DNA from: Luteimonas colneyensis
GTDB lineage: Bacteria; Pseudomonadota; Gammaproteobacteria; Xanthomonadales; Xanthomonadaceae
Length of the DNA: 64,000 nucleotides
Direction of reading: 5' to 3'
Assembly (NCBI RefSeq): GCF_014836665.1
Contig: NZ_JACSQJ010000001.1
Coordinates: 498,387 to 562,386 of the forward strand
The notes under the pieces are model-generated. The model was not told the origin of the DNA and ran no database searches. It was given only the letters and a program-made list of their open reading frames with translations. A program made the position numbers and the translations under genes. How positions within the stretch are numbered: position 1 is the stretch's first letter; every line of letters starts with the position of its first letter. Below are positions 31,785 through 40,086 of this stretch, piece by piece.

Positions 31785-32255
31785 TCAGCTCCCCCGCACC
31801 CTCGACGTCAGCCCCTTGAGGAAGTTGCGCAGCAGCTGGTCGCCGCAGGCCCGATAGTTCTTGTGCCCCGGCTGCCGGAACAGCGCCGACAGCTCCGGCT
31901 TCGACACCGGGAAGCCGGCGTCGGCGAACACCTGGTGCATGTCCACGTCCTTGAGTTCGAACGCCACGCGCAGCTTCTTCAGCACCACGTTGTTGCTGAT
32001 GCGCTTCTCCACCGGGCGCGGCGCCACGCTGTCGTCGCGGCCGCGCAGGTGCACGATCAGCCCGTCGAGCACGTGCGCCAGCACGGCGTCGCTGCAGGGC
32101 TGGTAGCCGGGCTCGTCCTCCTTCAGCAGGAAGGCGCGCACCTCGTCCTTGTCCAGCGCGAACGCCGGGTCGGCCAGGCGGGCGAGTTCGACCACGTGCT
32201 GGTCGCCCAGGTCGAGCATGTAGCGGATGCTGCGCAGGACGTCGTTGTTGATCAT
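31785..32255 (-). CDS. yehS: DUF1456 protein, YehS family
   Basis: A 156-residue protein of the DUF1456 family (E. coli YehS). It consists of two copies of a helical module: MINNDVLRSIRYMLDLGDQHVVELA... and ...ISNNVVLKKLRVAFELKDVDMHQVFADAG, each followed by an acidic/KPELSALFR-type segment. The function is unknown. ATG 32255 is the family start. It converges on trmY across the REP element. Confidence 0.9.
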   Translation of the reverse strand: MINNDVLRSIRYMLDLGDQHVVELARLADPAFALDKDEVRAFLLKEDEPGYQPCSDAVLAHVLDGLIVHLRGRDDSVAPRPVEKRISNNVVLKKLRVAFELKDVDMHQVFADAGFPVSKPELSALFRQPGHKNYRACGDQLLRNFLKGLTSRVRGS

Positions 32256-32317
32256 GGAACCGGCACGCGTGGAGAGGCGTGCAGTCTACCGGCGCCCGCG
32301 CGCGGCGTGGCCGCGGC

Positions 32318-32520
32318 TCAGCGTTCGAATACCGCCTCGAATCCGCCCCAGATCATCCGCCGGCCGTCGAAGGGCATGTCGAACTCCTCCATCGCGGGAT
32401 CGTTCTGCATCTTCTCCCAGGCGTCGTCGGCGGTGGCCTTGTCCGGCCAGGTCACCCAGGAGAAGACCACCTGCTCGCCCTCCTCCAGCTTGACTGCGCG
32501 CTTGGCACGGCGGCGGCGTC
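32318..32520 (-). pseudogene. DUF1428 gene remnant, 5' half missing
   Basis: Reading the minus strand, codons ending at TGA 32318-32320 encode a DUF1428 C-terminus: GEQVVFSWVTWPDKATADDAWEKM... continuing to ...MPFDGRRMIWGGFEAVFER. DUF1428 proteins are about 110-120 residues long; only about 63 recognisable residues remain, and upstream the frame changes to unrelated Arg-rich sequence with no start codon. The N-terminal half has been lost by a deletion or recombination next to the lipoprotein gene at 32544. It is very unlikely to be translated. Confidence 0.7.
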
Positions 32521-32543
32521 TGTCAGCGGCCGGCCGCGACGGG

Positions 32544-32858
32544 TCAGGAGCCCCGGACGCGACCCGGCCTGGCGGCTGCCCCGCCCTTCGCCCCCGCCGC
32601 CGCCTGGGCCCGCCGCTGCGTTGCGCGCATCGCCGCGGCCACCGCGCGCATCGGCCCGGGCCGGTACATCAGCGCCGTGCGCGCGGACGGCTCATCGGGC
32701 CGGGCGGCGTGGCGATGGGTCCGCGCGGCACGGGCCGCGTCGTCCACCACGCCGTCGGCTCCGGTCTGCCGCGACGGCGCGGGTTCGCCCCGGGCGCACG
32801 CGGCCAGGAGTCCGGCGGCCACGCCGGCCACCACCAGGTTCCACATCGACGTCGCCAT
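32544..32858 (-). CDS. small Ala/Arg-rich lipoprotein
   Basis: A 104-residue predicted lipoprotein. The signal (MATSMWNLVVAGVAAG) ends in the lipobox LLAAC, followed by a disordered Arg/Ala-rich body with no known domain. Support for a real gene is the signal sequence and a sigma-54-type promoter whose predicted start lies about 32 bases before ATG 32858. The gene ends close to the DUF1428 remnant, so its C-terminus may be recent. The function is unknown; moderate confidence only. Confidence 0.55.
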   Translation of the reverse strand: MATSMWNLVVAGVAAGLLAACARGEPAPSRQTGADGVVDDAARAARTHRHAARPDEPSARTALMYRPGPMRAVAAAMRATQRRAQAAAGAKGGAAARPGRVRGS

Positions 32859-32899
32859 CCCTTGCCCTGCGTCCCGCTCCATTCCTTCATCGGAGCTCC

Positions 32900-32916
32900 A
32901 AGCAGGAGATGTGCCA
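32900..32916 (-). promoter_or_regulatory. sigma-54 (RpoN) promoter of the lipoprotein gene
   Basis: The minus strand reads TGGCACATCTCCTGCTT, identical to the promoter at 22982-22998 except for one base, with GG and GC 10 bases apart. The identity extends to 24 bases overall (23 of 24). The predicted start of transcription is about 32890. Confidence 0.68.
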
Positions 32917-32967
32917 GCGCGGCGCCCGTCCACGCGCCCGCGCGCGCGACCGGATCACGCCGCGGGA

Positions 32968-33573
32968 TCACCCGCGCGGCGGAAACTGACGTCCTGCGTC
33001 GCCGGCGCGGCGGAACAGCAGCGCAGAGCCCGCCCAGGGCAACGCGAACGCAGCCACGAGCAGCACTTCGCGCACCAGCGACGGCGCGTCCGGCGCGCGG
33101 CCCGCCGACGCCAGCCCCACGCCCAGGCCGACCAGCGCCGCCAGCAGCTGCGCGGCCGCTGTCGCCGCCATCGCCCGCGCCATTCCCCGTGCGCGCAGCC
33201 GCGCCCGCAGCGCCCCCACCACGGCCACCAGGAGCACCCCGCCAAACGCCAGGTTCAAGCGATCGTCCTCGCGGCCGAACATGCCCACCGCCAGGTTGGT
33301 CCAGACGGTCAGGAACGCCGTCGCCACCGCCAGCGCGAATCCGGCGCGATACGCCGTGCTCGCGCTGCGCCGCGTGGCCAGTTCGTACAGTCCGCAGGCC
33401 GTCGCGAGCATCAGCCCCATCACCGCGAAGTCGCTGCCGGTCCAGTGCAGGCCGGGGGCGCCCATGTGCATCGCCACCGCCGGCAGGAGCAGGAGCCCGG
33501 CGGCGCCGCCCCAGACCAGGGCGCGCAGGCGTTGGCCGCGTCGGCGGGGCGAGGGCTTCAGGACGGTGGACAT
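32968..33573 (-). CDS. six-helix membrane protein (hypothetical)
   Basis: A 201-residue integral membrane protein with about six hydrophobic helices (residues 18-36, 48-66, 76-96, 106-122, 132-154 and 166-185) connected by short Arg-rich loops. No family is recognised. ATG 33573 starts MSTVLKPSPRRRGQR, so the N-terminus is basic and probably cytoplasmic. It stands alone, 50 bases upstream of the sigma-54 promoter on the same strand. Confidence 0.65.
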   Translation of the reverse strand: MSTVLKPSPRRRGQRLRALVWGGAAGLLLLPAVAMHMGAPGLHWTGSDFAVMGLMLATACGLYELATRRSASTAYRAGFALAVATAFLTVWTNLAVGMFGREDDRLNLAFGGVLLVAVVGALRARLRARGMARAMAATAAAQLLAALVGLGVGLASAGRAPDAPSLVREVLLVAAFALPWAGSALLFRRAGDAGRQFPPRG

Positions 33574-33694
33574 GGCGGCCTCCTCAGCCTGGATGGGGGC
33601 CCAGCGTGCGCGCCCCCGATGAAGGCATGAGGGAGGCCAGGTGAAGCGGGGACGAAGCCGGACGCTCCGCGGCCATCCGCACCGCTCGCCCGGG

Positions 33695-34135
33695 TCATGC
33701 CGGCCCGAACACCGCCGGCCCGGCCTCGCGCATGAAGATGGCGAGCGTCACCGGCCCGACGCCCCGGAACTCGAGCAGGCGGCGTTCGAACTCCTCGCGG
33801 CTGCCGGCGACCTCGGCGATGCCGAGGATGCGCCCGTCATAGTGATCCAGCAGGGTACGGCACAGCCGCTGCAGGCGGGTTGCGGTGGACTCGTCGTAGC
33901 GCCGGTAGCCTCCCTCCCCCAGGATGCGCACCAGCTCCGCGTGCGAGCACTCGCAGAGCCTGGCCGGCGTGTCGCGCCCGTGCTCCACGACGATGAGGCG
34001 CCAGGTGTCGGCCGCGACCGCCTGCGAGATCCGGTTGCCGAAAAGGAAGCTGGCGAGGAACCACTTGAACAGCGTCGGTTCGTCCCGGGGCAGGACATCG
34101 AAACCGAGGTCTCGGGGAAGCAGCTGGCGGCGCAT
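33695..34135 (-). CDS. HhH-GPD-like protein lacking glycosylase catalytic residues
   Basis: A 146-residue protein from the endonuclease III / HhH-GPD superfamily: ISQAVAADTWRLIV, ILGEGGYRRYDESTA and the hairpin LLEFRGVGPVTLAIFM. In EndoIII the hairpin reads GVGxKTA with the catalytic Lys, followed by the catalytic Asp and an iron-sulphur cluster; here Lys is replaced, and the Asp region and cluster cysteines are absent because the protein stops soon after. It is probably a non-catalytic DNA-binding relative. ATG 34135 has AGGAG at 9 bases. Confidence 0.7.
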   Translation of the reverse strand: MRRQLLPRDLGFDVLPRDEPTLFKWFLASFLFGNRISQAVAADTWRLIVVEHGRDTPARLCECSHAELVRILGEGGYRRYDESTATRLQRLCRTLLDHYDGRILGIAEVAGSREEFERRLLEFRGVGPVTLAIFMREAGPAVFGPA

Positions 34136-34242
34136 GCACGGTCTCCTGGGGCGGACGGCATCCAAGCACGCCCGCGGTGCACTCCAGGTGTTGGCGGCGG
34201 CACGTCTTGCGGCCCACGCGGCCGGCGCGTGTCACGCCCGCT

Positions 34243-34611
34243 TCATGAGCCGCGCTTGAGCAGTGCGCCCAGGCCCGCGAACGGGGTCGACGTCGCCGCG
34301 GCCGGCGCGTCCTCGGCATCGAGGGCGGCGACGCCGGTATGGTCGAGCTGGCGCGAGTGCTCGTTGTCGTGGCAGTACAGGCACAGCAACTCCCAGTTGC
34401 TGCCGTCGGCCGGGTTGTCGTCGTGGTGGTGGTTGCGGTGGTGCACGGTCAGTTCGTGCAGGTTGGCACGGGTGAACTCGCGCGCGCAGCGGCCGCAGAT
34501 CCACGGATACATCTTCAGCGCCCGCTCGCGATAGCCGTGGCCGCGCCGTTCGGCGGCGCGCCGGGCGTCGGCGACGATGCGGTCCAGGCGGGCGCTGTCG
34601 GGCGTGGGCAT
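34243..34611 (-). CDS. yajD: YajD family HNH nuclease
   Basis: A 122-residue protein matching E. coli YajD. It holds a CxxC knuckle (ICGRC) and an HNH core, LHELTVHHRNHHHDDNPADGSNWELLCLYCHDNEH, with the second CxxC supplying zinc ligands. The C-terminal 35 residues are Ala/Pro-rich and divergent. The protein is cytoplasmic and its target is unknown; family members are stand-alone housekeeping-type HNH proteins rather than homing endonucleases. ATG 34611 follows an AAGGAGG-rich region on the other strand of no relevance. Confidence 0.85.
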   Translation of the reverse strand: MPTPDSARLDRIVADARRAAERRGHGYRERALKMYPWICGRCAREFTRANLHELTVHHRNHHHDDNPADGSNWELLCLYCHDNEHSRQLDHTGVAALDAEDAPAAATSTPFAGLGALLKRGS

Positions 34612-34630
34612 GGAAGGAGGCCGCAACGGC

Positions 34631-34990
34631 CTATTCGCGGAACAGCGGCTGCAGGCTTGCCGATGACAGCGGCACGAACACGTGGCTGCGCGTGCCGTAG
34701 CGCAGGGTGACTTCGTACTGCGAAGGATCCTGCCAGAGCGCATCGTCGATCGCGGCCTTGGCGCCGGTGTCGCGGCGATGCACCGATACCTGCAGCGCCG
34801 GCGCGCCAGCCTCCTCGTTGCGGCGCAGGAAGGCCGCCACCGCGTCGCCCTGCTCTTGTGCATCCGTCGCGCCGCGCACGCGCTCCCATGCACCGTCGAA
34901 CTCACTGTCCGTGGCCATGCCACCTCCGATCACCTGGCTGCCGCAGGCTACCAGCAGCGCCAGGGCGCAGACCACTGCGATGGGCTTCAT
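34631..34990 (-). CDS. small lipoprotein adjacent to a metzincin-like gene
   Basis: A 119-residue lipoprotein: MKPIAVVCALALLVACG carries lipobox LLVAC (Cys16). The rest has an N-terminal helical part (FDGAWERVRGATDAQEQGDAVAAFLRR) and a beta C-terminus (YEVTLRYGTRSHVFVPLSS). No family is recognised. It starts 21 bases after the stop of the metzincin-like gene, so they are co-transcribed, and it is followed 19 bases later by yajD. A periplasmic partner or immunity role for the metallopeptidase is a guess based on position. Confidence 0.7.
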   Translation of the reverse strand: MKPIAVVCALALLVACGSQVIGGGMATDSEFDGAWERVRGATDAQEQGDAVAAFLRRNEEAGAPALQVSVHRRDTGAKAAIDDALWQDPSQYEVTLRYGTRSHVFVPLSSASLQPLFRE

Positions 34991-35011
34991 GCGATGCGTC
35001 CAGGGCGGGGA

Positions 35012-35842
35012 TCAGCTGTTGTTCTCCACCCAATCCTCCACCAGGTCAAGGTGGCGCTCTCGCACCTCCATGCCGGAATTCATGATGCTGTCGGTGTCGG
35101 ACTCGTGGGCGTGGCCGGGATGGTATTCGTCCGGCAGGCCGATCATGTGGCCGAACTCGTGGGCCGTGCCCACCTGGTCCATGCTGGCGCCCTTGGGCAC
35201 GGCGCGGTTGTCTTCGCTGTCCAGGTGGGAGACGTTGCCCGGACCCACCGAGCTGCGGTGGAAGTCGCCCTCCGGGATCCGCAGCACGTTGATGTTGTAG
35301 TTCTCGCTCGGATCCATGAAGTCGCGGATGCGCCCCATGAAGCCGCTTTCCTGCTCGCTGACCTCGAGCTGGATGTCCAGCGTGACCTCGCGGCCGTCGT
35401 CGGTGGTGAACGAGTGGCCGTCCCACGCGCTCTCGACCTCGCGCACGTAGTCCTCCATGAACGCCTGCTTCTCCTCCGGCGTCCAGTCCAGGCCGTTGGC
35501 GCCGTCCTCGAAGTTGAACTCGATCTTCATGTGCAGCTCGAGCGTGTAGGTGCCGTCCGCCTCGCGGTAGAGCCGCAGTTCGTACGCGTCGCGATGGCCG
35601 CCGACGTCCACGCTGTCCTCGGTGGCCACCAGCTCGCGCCCGCCGGCCTTGTCGGGCTTGGCGGCCGCGTCCACTGCCTTGCCGCCCGCAGCGTCGCCGC
35701 GCTGGATCGCGTCGAACATGCGCCCGACGCCGTCGGCAACCGGGGCACGCTGCAGCGACGTCGACGCCACGTCGTCGCGCCAGCTGGCGGCCGCATCAAG
35801 CGCGGCGTTGGACATGCGTGCAGCGGTGTCGATGAAGGTCAT
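35012..35842 (-). CDS. metzincin-like zinc metallopeptidase without signal peptide
   Basis: A 276-residue protein. The C-terminal half contains the zinc site HEFGHMIGLPDE (His228, Glu229, His232, with Asp238 replacing the third His) and a Met-turn SIMNSGM (Met254), the signature of metzincin-type peptidases. The N-terminal 80 residues are Ala/Asp-rich and disordered-looking, followed by a beta-rich pro-like region (90-200). There is no Sec or Tat signal, unlike most bacterial metzincins, so it may be cytoplasmic or leave by a contractile or type VI-like route. A lipoprotein gene follows at 21 bases. Confidence 0.75.
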   Translation of the reverse strand: MTFIDTAARMSNAALDAAASWRDDVASTSLQRAPVADGVGRMFDAIQRGDAAGGKAVDAAAKPDKAGGRELVATEDSVDVGGHRDAYELRLYREADGTYTLELHMKIEFNFEDGANGLDWTPEEKQAFMEDYVREVESAWDGHSFTTDDGREVTLDIQLEVSEQESGFMGRIRDFMDPSENYNINVLRIPEGDFHRSSVGPGNVSHLDSEDNRAVPKGASMDQVGTAHEFGHMIGLPDEYHPGHAHESDTDSIMNSGMEVRERHLDLVEDWVENNS

Positions 35843-35983
35843 GATGGCCGTCCGCGTCGGGGGAATGATCCGACGCTAGGCGGCGCGTCCCGCCCGATCA
35901 ATCCGGGGATGACCCGAGGGGCGCCCATTCAGGAGACGGCGCGCGCCGGGGCGGGTCGCTCCCTCCATCACGCCGACGGTTCC

Positions 35984-36937
35984 TCAGAACACCGACAGCC
36001 CCGTCATCCGCGTGAAGCGGTGCAGCGCGTAGCGGCCGAGCAGCGAATTGCCCTTATCGTCCAGTCCGGGCGACCAGACGCACAGGCCCATCACCCGCGG
36101 CACCACCGCGACGATGCCGCCGCCCACGCCGCTCTTCGCGGGCAGGCCGACGTAGTAGGCGAAGTCGCCGGCGGCGTCGTAGGTGCCGGCGGTCATCATC
36201 ACCGAGTTGATGCGGGTGGCGCCCTCCGCGGTCGTCACCGCCTCGCCCGAGGCCCCGCAGCGGCCTCCGTCGGCCAGGTACTGCACGCTGCGCGCCAGGT
36301 CCACGCAGTCCATGCACAGCGAGCACTGCAGGTAGTAGAAGTCCAGCACGTCCTGCACGTCGTTGCGCAGGTTGTCGTAGCTGCGGATGAAGTTCGCCAT
36401 CGCCACGTTGCGGTGGCCGCTCTCGCGCTCGGACTTCGCGACCACCTCGTCGGTACCAACCTCCGGGTTGCCCGACCGCGCCCGCATGAAGCCCAGCAGC
36501 GTACGTTCGGCATCGTCGAAGTTCGACAGCACCACGTCCGCTGTCACCAGCGCCCCGGCGTTCATGAACGGATTGCGCGGGATGCCCTTCTCCAGCTCGA
36601 GCTGGATCAGCGAGTTGTAGGGGTCGCCCGAAGGCTCGCGGTCCACGCGCGTCCACAGGGCGTCGCCGACCGCCTCCAGCGCCAGGGTCAGCGTGTACAC
36701 CTTGGAGATGCTCTGGATCGAGAAGCGCTCGCGCGCATCGCCGACCTCGTGCACCGTGCCGTCGAGCATCGCCAGGGCCATGCCGAAGCGATCCTTCGGC
36801 ACTTCGGCCAGCTTCGGGATGTAGTCGGCGACCTCGCCTTCGCCGAAGCGCCGCCGCACCTCCTCGTTGATGGTGCCGAGGATGTCGACGAGGTCGAGGC
36901 GGCCGAGGTCTTTGGGATTGGGTGCAAGCTTGCGCAT
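35984..36937 (-). CDS. glsA: glutaminase
   Basis: A 317-residue serine-dependent beta-lactamase-fold glutaminase that hydrolyses Gln to Glu and ammonia. The catalytic SxxK is in FSIQSISKVYTL, with substrate-binding NPFMNAGALVT, AKSERESGHRN, the Tyr in FYYLQCSL, and the late AKSGVGGGIVAV. The length and full motif set match GlsA/GlsB of E. coli; I cannot say which paralogue. ATG 36937 is preceded by AGGA. The protein is cytoplasmic. Not in an operon. Confidence 0.95.
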   Translation of the reverse strand: MRKLAPNPKDLGRLDLVDILGTINEEVRRRFGEGEVADYIPKLAEVPKDRFGMALAMLDGTVHEVGDARERFSIQSISKVYTLTLALEAVGDALWTRVDREPSGDPYNSLIQLELEKGIPRNPFMNAGALVTADVVLSNFDDAERTLLGFMRARSGNPEVGTDEVVAKSERESGHRNVAMANFIRSYDNLRNDVQDVLDFYYLQCSLCMDCVDLARSVQYLADGGRCGASGEAVTTAEGATRINSVMMTAGTYDAAGDFAYYVGLPAKSGVGGGIVAVVPRVMGLCVWSPGLDDKGNSLLGRYALHRFTRMTGLSVF

Positions 36938-37075
36938 GGCGTCCTGGTGTCCGTGGCGGAATCCGGCGTGGCGCCGGACTGCCCGCATGGCGGGTGATTG
37001 TGCAGCACCCGCGCCGCTGCGCCGCGCGCGCGGCGTGCACGCGGCGCACACGCACGCACCACCGGGCGTCCGGAG

Positions 37076-37771
37076 TCAGGAGCCTCGATCGGCGTTGACG
37101 GCCGGCTGCAGCAGCAGCGCGTGCCGCCCGCGATGGCCCGCTTCCAGCCCCGGGAACACGATGGTGCTTCCCGCCACGTCCCATTCGAACGCTGCATCGT
37201 CATGCGGCTGGCGCAGCGGCGCGGCGCGCACGGCGGCGGCCACGTCGCCACGCGGCACGCCTTCCTCGCGCAGCGTGGCGGCCAGCAGCGCGGCGCGGCG
37301 GACACCCTCGAGATCCGCGGCACGCGCGATGTAGCGCCCGTAGGCTGCGGCGGACCCGACCTGGTCGGAGAGATGGCCCACGGTGTTGTACACCCGCAGG
37401 CGGGGCGTCGGGTCCCGCGGCCTGGTCATGGCCTCGAGTGCGTGGCCGAGTTCCGCATCCGGAAGCTCCGAGACCTCGCCCACATGCACCATTCGCGCGG
37501 CGGACAGGCCGGTCGGGGTGCGGCATGCCGGATCGTGCTCGAAGCGCAGGTCGGCCTCGTCCAGTTCGCGGAACACGCGCAGCACGGTCTCCAGCGCGAC
37601 CGGCGGCGACAGGCCACCGTCGGCGAGCCGCAGCCGCGCAGCGGGCACGCCGTGCCAGCGCGTGCCCCGGCGGACCGTGGTGTTGCGCCCGGCAAGGAAG
37701 GTGGCACGGGCGAACTCGAGGATCGGCATGCCGGCGTCGCCGCCCTGGCGCGGATGGTCGTCGGAGGACAT
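37076..37771 (-). CDS. N-terminally short paralogue of the 62.0-63.3 kb protein
   Basis: About 231 residues of unknown function. The C-terminal 100 residues (ARAADLEGVRRAALLAATL, PHDDAAFEWDVAGSTIVFPGLE) align closely with the C-terminus of the 421-residue protein encoded at 62031-63296, and weaker similarity continues through VLRVFRELDEADLRF and VGEVSELPDAELGHALEAM. The first half of the longer relative, including its membrane anchor, is absent. It may be a reduced domain protein or a decaying gene. The start is uncertain: ATG 37771 or ATG 37729; neither has a strong ribosome site. Confidence 0.55.
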   Translation of the reverse strand: MSSDDHPRQGGDAGMPILEFARATFLAGRNTTVRRGTRWHGVPAARLRLADGGLSPPVALETVLRVFRELDEADLRFEHDPACRTPTGLSAARMVHVGEVSELPDAELGHALEAMTRPRDPTPRLRVYNTVGHLSDQVGSAAAYGRYIARAADLEGVRRAALLAATLREEGVPRGDVAAAVRAAPLRQPHDDAAFEWDVAGSTIVFPGLEAGHRGRHALLLQPAVNADRGS

Positions 37772-37887
37772 GGCCGCGAGTCCAGCGTGCGCCGGCGGAA
37801 CGCCCCCCGCCGGGCGCGCGAACGGCATGACCGGCGGCGCCGCCACGGCACGTTGCTCCTGCCAGACCGGCCAGTCCAGGCGCTCCC

Positions 37888-39987
37888 ATGCCGACCCCCT
37901 CCAGACCTGCCCCGTCCCGCCACGCCCTCCGCCGCATCGCCGGCGCGCTGGCGCTGGTCGTCCTGATCCTGCTCGGCATCGCGCGCTCGCATCTGGGCAC
38001 GCGGCTGGATTCGTTCACCGTCGACGAGCCTTGGCATATCGTCGCCGGCACCTCCTACGTCCGCACCGGCGACTTCCGCCTCAATCCCGAGCACCCGCCG
38101 CTGGCGAAACTGTGGGTGGGCACGTCCATGCCGGGTGACTTCCGGCTGCGCCCGGTGCCGGCGCTGCAGGAGAAGCTGCAGGAGCGCGACCTGGTCGAGG
38201 AGACCATGTTCTTCGACAACGACCCGGCGCGCGCCCAGCGCATCGCGCGCGCCGCCATGTGGACCCTGCACGGGCTGCTCCTGCTCGCTCTCGGCCTGCT
38301 GCTGTGGCACGCGTTCGGCCTGCCGTGGGCGCTCGGCAGCCTGGCGTTCCTGACGATCGAGCCGACGGTCGCCGCGCACATGCCGGTGGTGATGACCGAC
38401 CTGCCGCTGGGCCTGGCGCTGCTGGTCGCCGCGGTCTGCGGCGGGCTGCTGGCGGCGCACTGGCGGTGGCGCTGGGTCGTTGCCACCGGTCTCGCGCTGG
38501 GCCTGGCGCTGGGGGCCAAGCACTCGGCGCTGGCCGGCATCGCCGGCATCGTCGCCGTGCTCGCGGTGGCCGCTGTGTGGCCGGCCCTGCACGGGCGTCC
38601 GCGCGACGCCCTCGCGCGCGCGGGCAGGCTGCTGCTCGCGGGGCTGCTGGGCCTGGCGGTGCTGTGGGCGCAGTACGGCTTCCATTTCCACGCCGGACCC
38701 GACGGCAGCGATGGCTTCAACCGCGACCTCGCCGACAAGATCGCCGAGGTCGGCAGCCCGGCCTGGCGCGAAGGCATCGCGCTGGCCGATCGCCTGCACG
38801 TGCTGCCGCGCAGCTACCTGTGGGGACTGGCCGACACCGTGCGCACCGGCATCGAGGGCCGCGGCATCAGCCAGCACCTGATCTGGGGGAGGCTGTACGA
38901 CGGCGAGGCGCCATGGTTCTCCTGGCCGGCGATCATCCTGTCCAAGGTGCCGCTGGCGCTGATGCTGCTCGCGCTGCTGGGCACCGCCATGATCGTGCTG
39001 CGGCGCGCCGGGCTGCCGCGGCGCGCACAGTGGGTGCTGTGGAGCGTGCTCGGCGGCAATGCCGCCTACCTTGCCGCACTGCTCGGATCGGAAGGCAGCT
39101 GGGGCGGGATCCGCCACGCCATGCCACTGGTGGTCGCGCTGTCGATCCCGGCCGGCGGCGCGGTCGCGCTGGCCTGGACCCGGCGCGCGCCGCCTCCGTT
39201 CGCGCGCGCGCGCCTGGCCACGGTGGCGCTGCTGTTGGGCGCGACGCTGGCGATGACGCTGGGCGAGAAGCGCGCCTGGGAATACCACAACGAACTGGTG
39301 GGTGGCACCGATGGCGCTTGGGACTACTTCGCCAACGAAGGCCGCGACCTCGGCCAGCGCTTCGGCGAGCTGCGCGCCTTCCACGACCGCGTGATCCGGC
39401 CCTCCGGGCTGCCGATGTACACCAACTACTGGGTGGGCGAGGAACAGATGCGCGCGGCCGGCTTCAACTACCGGCGGCGCGTCGAAAGCCTGGACGACGC
39501 CAACGTCGACGGCGTCTACGACGGCTGGTTCGTCTACACGCGGGCCGACCATCGCCCCTGGCCGTCGTGGGACTGGAATCCGGACGAGGTCTTCCACGGC
39601 CTCGAGCGCGTGGCGCAGTTCGGCTTCGCGGAAGTCTGGCGCGGTCGCCAGGTGCTGCCGCGCACGCGCGCGGGCAGCCTGGCAGGCCAGGTGTTCGAAT
39701 ACATCCACAAGCACAAGGGCGACGACTGGGCGCTGGTTGCCCGTCGGCTGGAGGAAGTCGCCGGCTACTACCCGCAGTCGGCCAGCCTCGGCATCGAGCT
39801 GGCCAACGCACACATCCGCCTGGGCGACGGCGCGGCCGCCATCCGCGCGCTGCGGCGGCCGCTGGCGCAGACCAAGATGCCGCTGGATGCCGACCTCCGC
39901 GCCCTGATGGAGGCGCGGATCGCGGAGATCGAATCCGGGGCCGACCTGTCGACGCTGGCGCCGATGCGCAACCCGGAAATGGAGTGA
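37888..39987 (+). CDS. GT39/PMT-like glycosyltransferase membrane protein
   Basis: A 699-residue polytopic protein resembling protein-mannosyltransferase/ArnT-type GT-C glycosyltransferases: an N-terminal membrane helix, then a first periplasmic loop with FTVDEPWHIVAGTSYV and NPEHPPLAKLW (the Asp-Glu pair is the usual catalytic/metal site), about ten further membrane helices (120-460) and a soluble C-terminal domain with a TPR-like pair (DWALVARRLEEVAGYYPQ...). Such enzymes use polyprenyl-phosphate sugars outside the inner membrane; the acceptor is unknown. Divergent from the short paralogue gene. ATG 37888 gives a basic N-terminus before the first helix. Confidence 0.8.
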   Translation: MPTPSRPAPSRHALRRIAGALALVVLILLGIARSHLGTRLDSFTVDEPWHIVAGTSYVRTGDFRLNPEHPPLAKLWVGTSMPGDFRLRPVPALQEKLQERDLVEETMFFDNDPARAQRIARAAMWTLHGLLLLALGLLLWHAFGLPWALGSLAFLTIEPTVAAHMPVVMTDLPLGLALLVAAVCGGLLAAHWRWRWVVATGLALGLALGAKHSALAGIAGIVAVLAVAAVWPALHGRPRDALARAGRLLLAGLLGLAVLWAQYGFHFHAGPDGSDGFNRDLADKIAEVGSPAWREGIALADRLHVLPRSYLWGLADTVRTGIEGRGISQHLIWGRLYDGEAPWFSWPAIILSKVPLALMLLALLGTAMIVLRRAGLPRRAQWVLWSVLGGNAAYLAALLGSEGSWGGIRHAMPLVVALSIPAGGAVALAWTRRAPPPFARARLATVALLLGATLAMTLGEKRAWEYHNELVGGTDGAWDYFANEGRDLGQRFGELRAFHDRVIRPSGLPMYTNYWVGEEQMRAAGFNYRRRVESLDDANVDGVYDGWFVYTRADHRPWPSWDWNPDEVFHGLERVAQFGFAEVWRGRQVLPRTRAGSLAGQVFEYIHKHKGDDWALVARRLEEVAGYYPQSASLGIELANAHIRLGDGAAAIRALRRPLAQTKMPLDADLRALMEARIAEIESGADLSTLAPMRNPEME

Positions 39988-40086
39988 CGCGCCGGGCGGA
40001 TGAGGATCAGCTGCAGCGGATCTTCCGCATCGCACGTCACCTGGTCGGCACGGCCCTCCGTCCGCGTGCAGCGGAGCGCGGCCGCT

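Noticed and set aside
39301-39318. Sigma-54-like TGGCAC-N5-GCGCT match
   Set aside because: It lies inside the GT39-like coding region with no gene start downstream and a poor -12 box.
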